Of a DNA stretch of 64,000 nt, positions 8,602 to 18,229 are shown in pieces. A program made the position numbers and the translations under genes. Where the stretch lies: assembly GCF_004564135.1 (NCBI RefSeq), contig NZ_CP038255.1, positions 2,281,501 to 2,345,500 of the forward strand, read 5' to 3'. Position 1 is the stretch's first letter, and each line of letters opens with the position of its first letter. The stretch is from Terasakiella sp. SH-1 (GTDB lineage: Bacteria; Pseudomonadota; Alphaproteobacteria; Rhodospirillales; Terasakiellaceae). A model generated the notes under the pieces. That model was given only the letters and a program-made list of their open reading frames with translations, was not told where the DNA came from and did not search any database.

Positions 8602-9777
8602 CTATTTATTCAGCTCCTGAATCGCCAGATCAATCCCCTCCAGCGTTAAGGGATACATGCGATCACTCATCAACTGCTTAATCATCTGAATGGACATGGT
8701 GTGACGCCACCAGTTTTGTTGCACCGGGTTAATCCAGACGGCATGGGGGTAGACCTGAAGCACCCGTTCCATCCAAACCGCACCAGCCTCTTCATTCCAA
8801 TGTTCCACCGCCCCGCCGGGATAGCTGATCTCATAAGGGCTCATGGACGCATCACCGACAAAGATCACCTTATAATCACTGGGATAGGTATGCAGCACAT
8901 CCCATAGGGGGATCACATCGTTATGGCGACGTTTGTTATCTTTCCACACCCCTTCATAGATGCAGTTGTGGAAATAAAAATATTCCAGATGTTTAAATTC
9001 TGTACGGCAGGCAGAAAACATCTCTTCACAGACTTTGACATAATCATCCATGGACCCGCCAACATCAAAGAACAACAGAACCTTCACCGCATTGTGGCGT
9101 TCTGCTACCATCTTGATATCCAGAAATCCCTTGTGGGCTGTGGATTTAATAGTGTCATCCAGATCAAGCTGGGTCGCCGCCCCTGTGCGGGCAAATTTAC
9201 GCAAACGACGCAGCGCCACCTTGATATTGCGCGTGCCCAGTTCTACTTGGTCATCAAGATTTTTAAATTCACGCTTATCCCAAACTTTCACTGCCCTGCG
9301 ATGGCGTGATTCATGCTGACCAATACGGATACCTTCCGGGTTATAACCATAGGCACCGAAAGGCGAGGTACCTGCCGTGCCAATCCATTTATTGCCGCCT
9401 TGATGGCGTTTTTTCTGTTCTTCAAGACGCTTTTTAAGCGTCTCCATCAGATTATCCCAACCGCCCAAGGACTCAATCTGCTTTTTCTCTTCTTCGCTTA
9501 GAAATCGTTCCGCCATCTTGCGCAGCCATTCTTCGGGGATTTCATGGGCATCGCCTTCCGAAGGTGCCTCCAATCCCTTGAACACATGGCCGAACACACG
9601 GTCAAACTTATCCAGATGCCGTTCATCCTTAATCAAAGCCGAACGTGCCAGATAATAAAAATCATCCAGCGAATATTCTGCGACACCCTTGTCCATAGCC
9701 TCCATCAACAAAAGATATTCTTTTAAGGAGACCGGGACATTGGCCTGTTTAAGTTCGAAGAAGAGATTGAGAAACAT
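8602..9777 (-). CDS. VWA-domain protein, CoxE-like
   Basis: A 391-residue protein of the CoxE-like VWA family. A helical N-terminal half contains a charged coiled stretch at about 90-125. The VWA domain starts near 230 with a MIDAS motif D238-V-G-G-S242, then VIFVGDASMSPYEI. Members work with a MoxR-type AAA+ ATPase as a metal-insertion or protein-remodelling pair. The cognate ATPase is encoded upstream on the same strand (10256-11098), with an acetyltransferase gene between. No carbon monoxide dehydrogenase genes are near, so the client is unknown. Confidence 0.88.
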   Translation of the reverse strand: MFLNLFFELKQANVPVSLKEYLLLMEAMDKGVAEYSLDDFYYLARSALIKDERHLDKFDRVFGHVFKGLEAPSEGDAHEIPEEWLRKMAERFLSEEEKKQIESLGGWDNLMETLKKRLEEQKKRHQGGNKWIGTAGTSPFGAYGYNPEGIRIGQHESRHRRAVKVWDKREFKNLDDQVELGTRNIKVALRRLRKFARTGAATQLDLDDTIKSTAHKGFLDIKMVAERHNAVKVLLFFDVGGSMDDYVKVCEEMFSACRTEFKHLEYFYFHNCIYEGVWKDNKRRHNDVIPLWDVLHTYPSDYKVIFVGDASMSPYEISYPGGAVEHWNEEAGAVWMERVLQVYPHAVWINPVQQNWWRHTMSIQMIKQLMSDRMYPLTLEGIDLAIQELNK

Positions 9778-9784
9778 AGCTCTT

Positions 9785-10252
9785 TTACACAGCCTCCAGC
9801 TCTTTTTCCATAAACAAGCTCAGCGGGTCCCGCTTGTAATCTCCGAAAGGTTCAATCTCCTTGTAACCTTCCGCCTTATAAAGGCCAATGGCTTCCGGTT
9901 GCGCAGTACCTGTTTCTAAGCGCAGAAACGGTAACTTAAACTGACGTGCTGCCTGTTCCAAAACGCACAATAGATCACGCCCTGCCCCTGTACCACGTGT
10001 CTCTGGCAAGACAAACATACGCTTAATCTCCCCATAGTCAGAATAACTGACAAGGGCGGCACAGCCGACAATCCTCGCATCCTCAATGTCGCGAGCCACA
10101 AAAAAATGTGTATTGTCATTCATTAAGGCATCCACATCCAGCAAGTGATTACTTTCTGCGGGATAAAGCTCTGCATAATAGGCATCACTCAGTTCTAATA
10201 ACTGAATAACAGTTGGTTGATCCGGTGTTGCCAAAGAGATTTCATATTTCAT
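9785..10252 (-). CDS. GNAT family N-acetyltransferase
   Basis: The 155-residue protein has a GNAT fold: a beta bulge region GCAALVSYSDYGEIKRMFVLPETRGTGAG, in which R-G-T-G-A-G is the acetyl-CoA pyrophosphate loop, followed by LLCVLEQAARQF and the LETG/GLYKAEGY elements. It transfers acetyl from acetyl-CoA to an unknown amine. It starts 3 bases after the stop of the MoxR-type ATPase and ends 7 bases before the VWA gene, so all three form one transcript. Confidence 0.88.
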   Translation of the reverse strand: MKYEISLATPDQPTVIQLLELSDAYYAELYPAESNHLLDVDALMNDNTHFFVARDIEDARIVGCAALVSYSDYGEIKRMFVLPETRGTGAGRDLLCVLEQAARQFKLPFLRLETGTAQPEAIGLYKAEGYKEIEPFGDYKRDPLSLFMEKELEAV

Positions 10253-10255
10253 GGA

Positions 10256-11098
10256 TTATTCACCACGTCGCGCCATAAATGCCAGGCGTTCAAACAGGTG
10301 GATATCCTGCTCGTTTTTCAACAAAGCACCATGCAGCGGCGGAATGGATTTCTTGCTGTCATTCTCACGCAAAGCTTCCGGCGGAATATCTTCCACCATC
10401 AACAGCTTGATCCAATCCAGCAGTTCCGATGTGGACGGTTTTTTCTTCAACCCCGGTACATCACGCAAGTCATAGAAAGCATTAAGCGCTTCTGAAACCA
10501 GACGTTTTTGCAAGCCCGGATAGTGGACTTCCACAATCTCTGCCATAGTGTCCTTATCGGGGAAACGGATATAGTGGAAGAAACAGCGACGCAGGAAGGC
10601 ATCGGGTAATTCTTTCTCATTGTTTGACGTAATCACAATGATCGGGCGGTTCTTTGCCTTGACCGTTTCCTTGGTTTCATAAACATGAAACTGCATACGG
10701 TCCAGTTCCAGCAACAGGTCGTTGGGGAATTCAATATCGGCCTTGTCAATTTCATCAATCAACAGGACGGGGCGTTCTTCACGCTCGAACGCCTCCCATA
10801 ACTTCCCACGCACGATATAGTTGGAAATATCATGGACCCGTTCATCACCCAATTGGGAATCACGCAGACGTGACACCGCATCATATTCGTACAAGCCTTG
10901 CTGGGCCTTGGTGGTGGATTTCACATGCCATTCAATCAAGGGCGTGTTCAGGGCCTTGGCAATTTCATGGGCCAGAACGGTTTTCCCCGTGCCCGGCTCG
11001 CCCTTCACCAAAAGCGGACGTTCCAGATTGATCGCGGCATTCACCGCAACGCGAAGATCATCAGTGGCGACATAATTGTCTGTGCCTGTAAAGCTCAT
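10256..11098 (-). CDS. MoxR-family AAA+ ATPase
   Basis: 280 residues with Walker A GEPGTGKT at 33-40, Walker B VLLIDEID at 111-118 and sensor 1 (IVITSNNEKELPDAFLRRCFF). The C-terminal lid contains KKPSTSELLDWIKLL, a signature of the MoxR/CbbQ/NorQ type. Such ATPases partner with VWA proteins to activate or load metal into enzymes. Its partner is probably the CoxE-like gene two positions downstream. An unrelated MFS gene lies upstream, so a promoter is expected in the 66-base gap before 11165. Confidence 0.92.
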   Translation of the reverse strand: MSFTGTDNYVATDDLRVAVNAAINLERPLLVKGEPGTGKTVLAHEIAKALNTPLIEWHVKSTTKAQQGLYEYDAVSRLRDSQLGDERVHDISNYIVRGKLWEAFEREERPVLLIDEIDKADIEFPNDLLLELDRMQFHVYETKETVKAKNRPIIVITSNNEKELPDAFLRRCFFHYIRFPDKDTMAEIVEVHYPGLQKRLVSEALNAFYDLRDVPGLKKKPSTSELLDWIKLLMVEDIPPEALRENDSKKSIPPLHGALLKNEQDIHLFERLAFMARRGE

Positions 11099-11164
11099 AT
11101 CATAAACCTGTTAGCTAATCGAACGATTTGCCCTAAGGTAAGGGGCAAACCATGGATGATCAAG

Positions 11165-12373
11165 TTATTCTGCACCCTGTTCAACAGTTTGACGAGAACG
11201 CCAGCAAACTTCCCGGCCCTCTTCAGGCACCAACGGGACAAAGCGCGACAGGATCAAAGACATAAAGGCAAGCCCTGCCCCCGTGATAAAGACCGCAGCC
11301 GGGGAAATCAGCCATAACACACCATAAGCCGCAGGCAGCACCACCGCCGCAATATGATTAATGGTAAAAGACACCCCAGCGGTCGGCGCAATATCACGCG
11401 GGTCAGCAATTTTCTGAAAATAGGTCTTCATCGCAATCGCCATAGAGAAAAACAAATGATCCAGAATATATAACGCCACGGCCACCCATGGGTCCTGCAC
11501 AATGGCATAACCAAGGAACACAATAACCAAGCCGATATATTCCACGGTTAAGGAACGACGTTCCCCCCATTTGCCAATCAGTTTACCGATTTGTGGGGCT
11601 AAAACCATATTCAGCGCCCCATTGACCAAAAACATGGCAGAGATCGCAGCAGCATCAAACCCAAACTTTTCCACCATCAAGAAGCCCGCAAACACCACAA
11701 AGATTTGACGGCGTGCCCCACTGAGGAACTGCAAGGCATAATAGAGCCAATAGCGTTTGCGCAGGATGATCTTTTTATGTTGTTCGACCTTTTCAGGAAA
11801 ACGGGGAAAAGCCATCCAGCAATAAAGCGCCAACAACACAGTCGCCCCTCCGCCAATGACATAGACAATTTCCATAGACAGGTTCATCACATCCAGACAC
11901 AACCAGCCTACACCAAAAGCCACAAGTGCCCCGAAAGAACCAATCGCACGCACCCGTCCCATGTTATAGGCAGCTGTTTCCTTATCAAACCATTGCAGTT
12001 GTAAAGACTGGTTCACCGTTTCAAAATAATGAAAACCAATCGACATCAAAACAGTGGTTACATAAAGCTCGAGAGCAGACGGGAAATACCCGGTTATGGC
12101 CGTCCCAATCCCTAAAATAAGCAACGATAGGATTGCCAAAGTCTGTTCGCGCATCAAAAGCAGTACAAACACCACGGCAAAAGCCATAAAGCCGGGAATT
12201 TCACGCAAGGACTGGAGAATACCGATCTCCACACCAGTAAAATTAGCGCGTTCAATCGTGAAATTATTCAGCAAAGCCTGCCAAATCCCAAAAGCCAACG
12301 GCATGGCGGCGCCCATGACAAACAACAGGATTTCAGGTCGTTTCCATTTTGTTTCTTGAGATATAGAGGGCAT
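11165..12373 (-). CDS. MFS transporter
   Basis: Starting at 12373 (402 residues, GGAAG upstream), the protein has about 12 hydrophobic helices in two halves with a short cytoplasmic linker (FPRFPEKVEQHKKIILRKRYW). An in-frame start at 12457 would add 28 residues without membrane character and overlap the divergent regulator. The family is major facilitator; the substrate is unknown. The start faces that of an AraC-type regulator across 72 bases, a layout usual for a regulated transporter. Confidence 0.85.
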   Translation of the reverse strand: MPSISQETKWKRPEILLFVMGAAMPLAFGIWQALLNNFTIERANFTGVEIGILQSLREIPGFMAFAVVFVLLLMREQTLAILSLLILGIGTAITGYFPSALELYVTTVLMSIGFHYFETVNQSLQLQWFDKETAAYNMGRVRAIGSFGALVAFGVGWLCLDVMNLSMEIVYVIGGGATVLLALYCWMAFPRFPEKVEQHKKIILRKRYWLYYALQFLSGARRQIFVVFAGFLMVEKFGFDAAAISAMFLVNGALNMVLAPQIGKLIGKWGERRSLTVEYIGLVIVFLGYAIVQDPWVAVALYILDHLFFSMAIAMKTYFQKIADPRDIAPTAGVSFTINHIAAVVLPAAYGVLWLISPAAVFITGAGLAFMSLILSRFVPLVPEEGREVCWRSRQTVEQGAE

Positions 12374-12445
12374 GGGGAACTTCCTCAAAGATTTAAAAGA
12401 CCAGGAAACTTTAAACCTTTCAAAAAATGTCATATATACACATAT

Positions 12446-13282
12446 ATGACAAAACATAGCTTAAAAGAGACATCCCCTTCGACATTTCAGTCTGTGATCG
12501 GCAATGACGGCATTGAAATCACCCAGCTGGAAGATATCCCGCGTGACATCACCTTACGCCAGGGCGTGCGCAAAAGCGGGCTACGATCGCCTTTTCATTC
12601 CCATGACTGGGGGCAATTGCTTTATGCCTCCAACGGGGTCATGCAGGTCATGGCCGAAGAACGCATCTGGGTCATCCCACCACAACGCGCTGTGTGGATC
12701 CCGCCCCAAGTCATCCATGCCATCAAGGTGATCCATACTGTAACCATGCGCAATGTCTATGTCGCGCCTCATGCCCTTCATGACTTGCCAAGCCACTGTC
12801 AGGTCATGGTCATTACCCCCCTATTGCGCGAACTGATTGCCACGGCAGTGACCTTCCCGGCCCTTTATGACCAAACCGGTGCGCAAGGGCGTCTTGCCCA
12901 TGTACTACTGGATTGTCTGACTGCGGCACCGCTTAGTCCGCTCCACCTCCCTGTTCCCAGTGAAGGGCCGATCAAAACCATTGCTGATTACCTGAAAGAC
13001 AATCCTGCAGATGAAACCACGCTGGATCAATGGGCTGAACATCTGGGAACAACCAGCCGTACATTAGCGCGTAATTTCAAAAAACAAACAGATATGACTT
13101 TTGGACAATGGCGCCAGCAAGCTCGTTTATTAGAGGCTTTGGGCAGGCTGGCAAACAAACAACCCATTGCCCATATCGCACAGGATTTGGGCTATTCCTC
13201 ACAAAGTGCCTTTAGCGCCATGTTTAAAAAAGCACTGGGAGCAACACCGGGAGCCTATTTTACAGATGCCTCAGGCTCTTAA
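12446..13282 (+). CDS. AraC-family transcriptional regulator with cupin sensor domain
   Basis: The start at 12446 gives 278 residues. The N-terminal cupin part (GLRSPFHSHDWGQLLYAS, then WVIPPQRAVWIPPQVIHAI) is the usual small-ligand domain. The C-terminal 100 residues form the AraC double helix-turn-helix (LDQWAEHLGTTSRTLARNFKK, then PIAHIAQDLGYSSQSAFSAMFKKALGATPGAYF). It is divergent from the MFS gene and probably controls it and itself from the 72-base shared gap, which contains the AT-rich palindrome-like ATATACACATATAT. Its 3' end overlaps that of the convergent nnrU by 4 bases. Confidence 0.9.
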   Translation: MTKHSLKETSPSTFQSVIGNDGIEITQLEDIPRDITLRQGVRKSGLRSPFHSHDWGQLLYASNGVMQVMAEERIWVIPPQRAVWIPPQVIHAIKVIHTVTMRNVYVAPHALHDLPSHCQVMVITPLLRELIATAVTFPALYDQTGAQGRLAHVLLDCLTAAPLSPLHLPVPSEGPIKTIADYLKDNPADETTLDQWAEHLGTTSRTLARNFKKQTDMTFGQWRQQARLLEALGRLANKQPIAHIAQDLGYSSQSAFSAMFKKALGATPGAYFTDASGS

Positions 13283-13854
13283 TGCTGTTTGGTCGACAGG
13301 TCGATCCCTGAAACATATTCATGACCTAAAACCGCAGCAATAAATACGCAGAACCCCACTGTCACAACAATGGCACCTTTATGGGGCAGTTCCTTTGCCG
13401 GTGGCGTAAACGCCCCATCACGTTTATTCAACAAGAAAATCGTTGCAACAGACCAAAGCGAAAGCCCACCAAAAAGCAAAACACCGCGCACATCCCCATT
13501 CATCAATACATGGGCTACAGACCAAAGGGTAAACCCTGTCAGTTGAGGGTGGCGGATGGTACGTTTGAAATTGCTTTTGATTTTTGCCGCAGCCATCAAC
13601 ACAAAGCCAAGCAAGATCATAATCAGGCAGGGAACAGCCACAATGGCGTAAATATCATAAAGCGGCTGCGCTGGCCCAATTGAACGCCAGCCCAACACCA
13701 TAAGACCAACGGAAGCCAAAACGACCAGAGCAAACAGCCCCTTATAAGGCATTTCACCAAATCGTTCTGCCAGACGGGCACGCAAATCAGGCGCAGCGAC
13801 AGGAACCATATGCGCCCCTGCCCAGATCACCAGACCGAGAATAAGAAATTCCAT
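13279..13854 (-). CDS. NnrU-family integral membrane protein
   Basis: The 191-residue protein has five or six hydrophobic helices and the NnrU pattern: a WAGAHM start, GWRSIGPAQPLYD, and the TIRHPQLTGFTLWSVAHVLMNGD segment that resembles the isoprenylcysteine methyltransferase-like fold. NnrU was first tied to nitrite and nitric oxide reduction in rhodobacters, but homologues are common in bacteria without denitrification. No nir or nor gene is in the window. It lies 25 bases downstream of alaS on the same strand. Confidence 0.87.
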   Translation of the reverse strand: MEFLILGLVIWAGAHMVPVAAPDLRARLAERFGEMPYKGLFALVVLASVGLMVLGWRSIGPAQPLYDIYAIVAVPCLIMILLGFVLMAAAKIKSNFKRTIRHPQLTGFTLWSVAHVLMNGDVRGVLLFGGLSLWSVATIFLLNKRDGAFTPPAKELPHKGAIVVTVGFCVFIAAVLGHEYVSGIDLSTKQH

Positions 13855-13879
13855 CTGCCCTGTCCTTTATCGTCTGAGA

Positions 13880-16516
13880 TTAACCCGCAATGGCTGCTTC
13901 AATCGCAGACAAGGCTTCCTCTGCCTTGGAACCATCAGGGCCACCGGCCTGAGCCATATCCGGGCGACCACCGCCGCCTTTCCCACCCAGGGCCTGAGAA
14001 CCGACACGCACCAAATCAACCGCATTAAATTGATCTTTCACATCATCGGTGGACCCAACCACGATGGAAGCTTTGCCGTCATTCACAGAAATAGCCGCAC
14101 AAACGCCACTGCCGATTTGATTTTTCATCTCATCAACCATGGACTTCAGCTCTTTACCCGGAATGCCATCCAACACTTTACCGAGATATTTGATGCCGTT
14201 GACATCCTTGACTTCAGATGTTGCAGCCCCGCCCCCTGTTGCGAGTTTTTTGCGCAGATCAGAAATTTCACGTTCCATTTTCTTGCGCTCATCCAGCAGG
14301 CTTTCTACACGACCCGCCACTTTGGCAGGTGTGGTCTTCAACAAAGCAGCTGTTTCATTAAGGCGTTCTTCCTGTTCTGCCAGATACGCCACCGCAGCTG
14401 AGCCCGTCAGCGCTTCAATCCGGCGCACACCAGCCGCTACAGCGCCTTCATTCAAAACCTTGAACAAGCCAATATCACCTGTGCGTTTCACATGCGTACC
14501 ACCACACAGCTCAACAGAGAAGTTTTTACCATTTTCATCGCCCATGGACACCACACGCACTTCATCGCCATATTTCTCCCCAAAGAGCGCCATAGCCCCT
14601 TGTTCAATGGCTTCATCCGGGGTCATCAAGCGCGTGACCACTTCGGTATTGGCACGCACTTGTGCGTTAACCTTGGCTTCGACAGCCGCAATTTCATCTG
14701 TGCTCAGCGCCTTATTATGGGCAATATCAAAACGCAGACGCTCTTCTGCGACCAAGGAACCTTTCTGCGTCACATGATCACCCAGCTCCTGTTGCAGGGC
14801 TTTATGTAACAAGTGTGTGGCAGAGTGGTTAGAGCGCACAGCCGAACGGCGCGTATGATCCACTTCGGCAGACACATCGGCCCCGACAGAAATCACGCCC
14901 CCCTTCACCTTACCGATATGAAGGTAAAGTGAATGGATGCGTTTTTGTGTATCAGAAACTTCCACTTCGGCAATATCACCAACTTTTAAAAGGCCGCAGT
15001 CACCTTCCTGACCACCACTTTCGGCATAAAACGGCGTCTGGTTCAACAAAACAGTAACTTCGGTCCCCGGCTGGGCACGATCAACTTCTTTGCCGTCTAC
15101 CACGATAGAAACAATCTGGCCTTCTGCAATTTCTGTATCATAGCCCAGGAAGTCCGTCGCCCCGACTTTTTCTTTTAAGTCAAACCACAGGGCTTCATCG
15201 GCTTGTCCTCCAGAACCCGCCCAGTTTTTACGTGCCTCTTCACGCTGTTTTTCCATGGCTGTTTCAAAGCCTGGCATATCAACGGCAATCCCTTTGGATT
15301 TCAACGCATCCTGTGTCAAATCAACCGGGAAGCCATAGGTATCATAAAGTTTAAAGGCCACATCTCCCTTAAGCTCATCGCCTTCACCCAATTCTTTGGT
15401 TTCCGCATCCAGTAGGCTCAAACCACGATCCAGCAGTTTCTTAAAGCGGGCTTCTTCCAGTTCCAGCGTTTCAGTGATCAAGGCTTCGGCGCGCACCAGT
15501 TCCGGGAAGGCTTGCCCCATCAGGCCGGTCAATGTCGGCACCAGTTTGTGCAACAATGGGTCTTTCGCTCCAATGATATGGGCATGGCGCATGGCACGAC
15601 GCATGATACGGCGAAGCACATAACCACGCCCCTCATTAGAGGGCAAAACGCCATCGGCCAGCAAGAAAGCAGAAGAACGCAAATGGTCGGCAATGACGCG
15701 GTGCGATGTATTAAAATCACCATCCGGGTCTGTTGAAGATTTATCGGCAGAAGCCTCAATTAATTTGCGCAGAAGGTCGACATTATAGTTATCATGCGTG
15801 CCCTGCAAAACAGCTGCAATACGCTCCAGCCCCATGCCCGTATCAATAGACGGCTTGGGCAGGTTCAAACGTTCATCAGCGGTTTGTTCATATTGCATGA
15901 AGACAAGGTTCCAAATCTCGATGAAACGGTCCCCGTCTTCTTCCGGACTCCCCGGAGGGCCACCCCAGATATGATCGCCATGATCAAAGAAAATCTCAGA
16001 ACAAGGACCACAAGGACCGGTATCGCCCATGGCCCAAAAGTTATCAGAAGTTGGAATACGAATGATTTTATCGTCAGACAAACCTGCGATTTTTTTCCAC
16101 AGGTCAAATGCTTCATCATCTTCATGATAAACCGTAACCAGCAGCTTGTCTTTAGGTAGACCAAATTCCTTGGTGATCAGGTTCCAGGCCAGTTCAATGG
16201 CATTATCCTTGAAATAATCCCCAAAAGAGAAGTTGCCGAGCATTTCAAAGAACGTATGGTGACGTGCGGTAAAACCAACATTTTCCAAATCATTATGCTT
16301 GCCACCGGCACGCACACATTTTTGCGACGTGGTTGCGCGGGAATAATCGCGTTTTTCCACCCCGGTGAAGACGTTTTTAAACTGCACCATCCCCGCGTTG
16401 GTAAACATCAGGGTTGGGTCGTTTCTGGGCACCAGCGGAGAAGAGTCAATAATCTCGTGACCGTTTTTACCGAAATAATCTAGAAACGTTTTACGAATAT
16501 CGTTCGCACTTTGCAT
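13880..16516 (-). CDS. alaS: Alanyl-tRNA synthetase
   Basis: Full-length protein of 878 residues. The class II catalytic core begins [15 protein letters not shown], with motif 2 at [22 protein letters not shown]. The editing domain zinc ligands are visible as HSATHLLH and later [13 protein letters not shown]. The C-terminal coiled-coil and glycine-rich C-Ala domain ends [16 protein letters not shown]. It charges tRNA-Ala and hydrolyses mischarged Ser or Gly. Its place beside recA is shared by many proteobacteria. Confidence 0.98.
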   Translation of the reverse strand: MQSANDIRKTFLDYFGKNGHEIIDSSPLVPRNDPTLMFTNAGMVQFKNVFTGVEKRDYSRATTSQKCVRAGGKHNDLENVGFTARHHTFFEMLGNFSFGDYFKDNAIELAWNLITKEFGLPKDKLLVTVYHEDDEAFDLWKKIAGLSDDKIIRIPTSDNFWAMGDTGPCGPCSEIFFDHGDHIWGGPPGSPEEDGDRFIEIWNLVFMQYEQTADERLNLPKPSIDTGMGLERIAAVLQGTHDNYNVDLLRKLIEASADKSSTDPDGDFNTSHRVIADHLRSSAFLLADGVLPSNEGRGYVLRRIMRRAMRHAHIIGAKDPLLHKLVPTLTGLMGQAFPELVRAEALITETLELEEARFKKLLDRGLSLLDAETKELGEGDELKGDVAFKLYDTYGFPVDLTQDALKSKGIAVDMPGFETAMEKQREEARKNWAGSGGQADEALWFDLKEKVGATDFLGYDTEIAEGQIVSIVVDGKEVDRAQPGTEVTVLLNQTPFYAESGGQEGDCGLLKVGDIAEVEVSDTQKRIHSLYLHIGKVKGGVISVGADVSAEVDHTRRSAVRSNHSATHLLHKALQQELGDHVTQKGSLVAEERLRFDIAHNKALSTDEIAAVEAKVNAQVRANTEVVTRLMTPDEAIEQGAMALFGEKYGDEVRVVSMGDENGKNFSVELCGGTHVKRTGDIGLFKVLNEGAVAAGVRRIEALTGSAAVAYLAEQEERLNETAALLKTTPAKVAGRVESLLDERKKMEREISDLRKKLATGGGAATSEVKDVNGIKYLGKVLDGIPGKELKSMVDEMKNQIGSGVCAAISVNDGKASIVVGSTDDVKDQFNAVDLVRVGSQALGGKGGGGRPDMAQAGGPDGSKAEEALSAIEAAIAG

Positions 16517-16640
16517 GGGTCTTCACTTTTAGTGGTTATCATGAATTCGAGAGGCTTGGTTTTACCGCGCTGTAAAGGGGCTGTCTAGTTTTTCAATCCT
16601 CTACAGGCGGAAAAGGCCAAAACCTTGGCTTACACATAGA

Positions 16641-16667
16641 CAAGCCCCCGGTTGAAACGGGGGCTTG
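16641..16667 (-). terminator. Hairpin after recA
   Basis: Perfect 10-base arms CAAGCCCCCG and CGGGGGCTTG with a 7-base loop lie in the 212-base gap between the recA stop and the alaS start. Read on the minus strand it is followed by TCTATGTG, a weak T stretch, so it is a likely recA terminator of modest strength. Confidence 0.65.
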
Positions 16668-16728
16668 CATAAAACCATTGATGAATTTAGAACCGGATTC
16701 CCTTATTTCACGGGACTGGTTTTAAAAT

Positions 16729-17799
16729 TTAATCATCGCCATCTGAGCTTTTTTCCCCAGTTGTCATGGCTTCTGAAATCAACCCGGCATTTTGGCGAAT
16801 GGCCGTTTCAATCTCATTGGTCATTTCCGGGTTATCACGCAAAAACTGCTTGGCATTCTCACGCCCCTGCCCCACACGGGTGGAATTATAAGAGAACCAG
16901 GAACCAGACTTTTCAACAATCCCGGCCTTGACCCCCAGGTCAAGGATTTCACCCATCTTGGAAATCCCTTCCCCATACATAATGTCAAATTCGATGGTGC
17001 GGAACGGCGGTGCCATCTTGTTTTTAACAACCTTCACCCGCGTCTGGTTCCCAACAACTTCATCACGATCCTTGATCTGACCAATGCGGCGAATCTCCAT
17101 ACGGATAGAAGAATAGAATTTCAGTGCGTTACCACCTGTCGTGGTTTCCGGGTTGCCAAACATCACACCGATTTTCATCCGGATCTGGTTGATGAAGATG
17201 ACCAGACAGTTGGAACGCGATACCGAAGACGTCAGCTTCCGCAGGGCCTGTGACATCAAACGTGCCTGAAGCCCCACATGGGTATCGCCCATCTCGCCTT
17301 CCAGTTCTGCACGCGGGACAAGCGCGGCCACACTATCAATAATCAACACATCAACGGCCCCAGAACGCACCAGCGTATCGGTAATTTCCAATGCCTGTTC
17401 CCCGGCATCAGGCTGGGAGATCAACAACTCGTCAACATTACAGCCAAGCTTTTGTGCATAAACTGGATCCAAAGCGTGTTCAGCATCGACAAACGCACAG
17501 GTGCCGCCATTTTTCTGAGCTTCCGCCACAATATGCAGCGCCAGAGTTGTTTTACCGGAACTTTCAGGACCATAAACTTCAATGATGCGGCCCTTAGGCA
17601 CGCCACCGATGCCCAGCCCGATATCAAGGCCGAGTGAGCCTGTTGAAACAACTTCTGTTTCCACCGCGTTTTCACGCTGGCCCAGTTTCATAATGGAGCC
17701 TTTGCCAAAAGATCGCTCGATCTGGGCAACTGCTGCTTCCAATGCTTTATTTTTATCCATGGTATCCTTATCCACGAGCTTAAGTGCGGTCTGAGACAT
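16729..17799 (-). CDS. recA: Recombinase RecA
   Basis: 356 residues. Walker [10 protein letters not shown] lies at 77-85 and the catalytic Glu at about position 107 ([10 protein letters not shown]). L1/L2 loops carry the [19 protein letters not shown] and [26 protein letters not shown] signatures. It forms filaments on single-stranded DNA for strand exchange and triggers LexA cleavage. The upstream region holds GTTC-N7-GTTC at 17921-17935 and an ATGTTCT-N8-AGAACAT palindrome at 17861-17882, consistent with SOS control in an alphaproteobacterium. Confidence 0.98.
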   Translation of the reverse strand: MSQTALKLVDKDTMDKNKALEAAVAQIERSFGKGSIMKLGQRENAVETEVVSTGSLGLDIGLGIGGVPKGRIIEVYGPESSGKTTLALHIVAEAQKNGGTCAFVDAEHALDPVYAQKLGCNVDELLISQPDAGEQALEITDTLVRSGAVDVLIIDSVAALVPRAELEGEMGDTHVGLQARLMSQALRKLTSSVSRSNCLVIFINQIRMKIGVMFGNPETTTGGNALKFYSSIRMEIRRIGQIKDRDEVVGNQTRVKVVKNKMAPPFRTIEFDIMYGEGISKMGEILDLGVKAGIVEKSGSWFSYNSTRVGQGRENAKQFLRDNPEMTNEIETAIRQNAGLISEAMTTGEKSSDGDD

Positions 17800-17860
17800 A
17801 TCTGTACTCCCTTATTCCACAAGTAACAGGGCCGTTGCAATTGATTTAAATGTACACTAA

Positions 17861-17882
17861 ATGTTCTCATCCGCAAGAACAT
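17861..17882. promoter_or_regulatory. Perfect inverted repeat upstream of recA
   Basis: ATGTTCT and AGAACAT are separated by eight bases, about 60 bases upstream of the recA start. The half-sites contain GTTC/GAAC, the LexA half-site of alphaproteobacteria, in inverted orientation. A further GAAC at 17887-17890 gives a direct GAAC-N6-GAAC, one base short of the usual spacing. Confidence 0.5.
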
Positions 17883-17920
17883 TTGAGAACACACTGTTTT
17901 CAAACAACTTTTCAGATAAT

Positions 17921-17935
17921 GTTCTCCCTAAGTTC
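17921..17935. promoter_or_regulatory. Candidate LexA (SOS) box
   Basis: GTTCTCCCTAAGTTC matches the alphaproteobacterial LexA operator GTTC-N7-GTTC exactly. It lies about 120 bases upstream of recA and about 35 bases beyond the stop of the small ORF at 17970. Binding is inferred from the consensus. Confidence 0.6.
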
Positions 17936-17969
17936 TACGCGAATCGGAAATCATGAAGAACAAACTGGA

Positions 17970-18155
17970 TTACAGTTTATCAATTTGCTTAAACTCAATC
18001 CCACTAATTTTACCCAGTGTTGAAGCATAGTGCGCTTCGGCTTTTTGAGTAAATTTGTTTTTTGCTTCATCTTCACTTTGAGCTGTAACTTTAAGACCAA
18101 CCTTCTTAATAGTCTTTGCAAAAGTGAGGTTTGCTTGAATTTGATATTGTGTCAT
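17970..18155 (-). CDS. Small protein of unknown function
   Basis: Starting at 18155 the product has 61 residues (MTQYQIQANLTFAKTIKK...). GGAG lies eight bases upstream of this ATG, whereas the longer frame to 18212 lacks a clear ribosome site. It is Lys-rich with an alternating strand/helix look, AQSEDEAKNKFTQKAEAHYAS forming a likely helix. I do not recognise the family. It lies between cckA and recA on the same strand, in an AT-richer stretch than its neighbours. Confidence 0.55.
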   Translation of the reverse strand: MTQYQIQANLTFAKTIKKVGLKVTAQSEDEAKNKFTQKAEAHYASTLGKISGIEFKQIDKL

Positions 18156-18229
18156 AGCTTTAAACTCCAAGTTATTGGAGCGCACAATATCCAATTTATT
18201 TTTTCTTGTCATTTACACATAGGGGTAAA

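Noticed and set aside
14139-14777. Plus-strand open frame of 212 residues opposite alaS
   Set aside because: It is antisense to a highly conserved gene, is Ser/Ala-rich and has no homology I can recognise.
17877-17890. GAAC-N6-GAAC upstream of recA as a LexA box
   Set aside because: The spacing is one base short of the consensus; the exact box is at 17921-17935.
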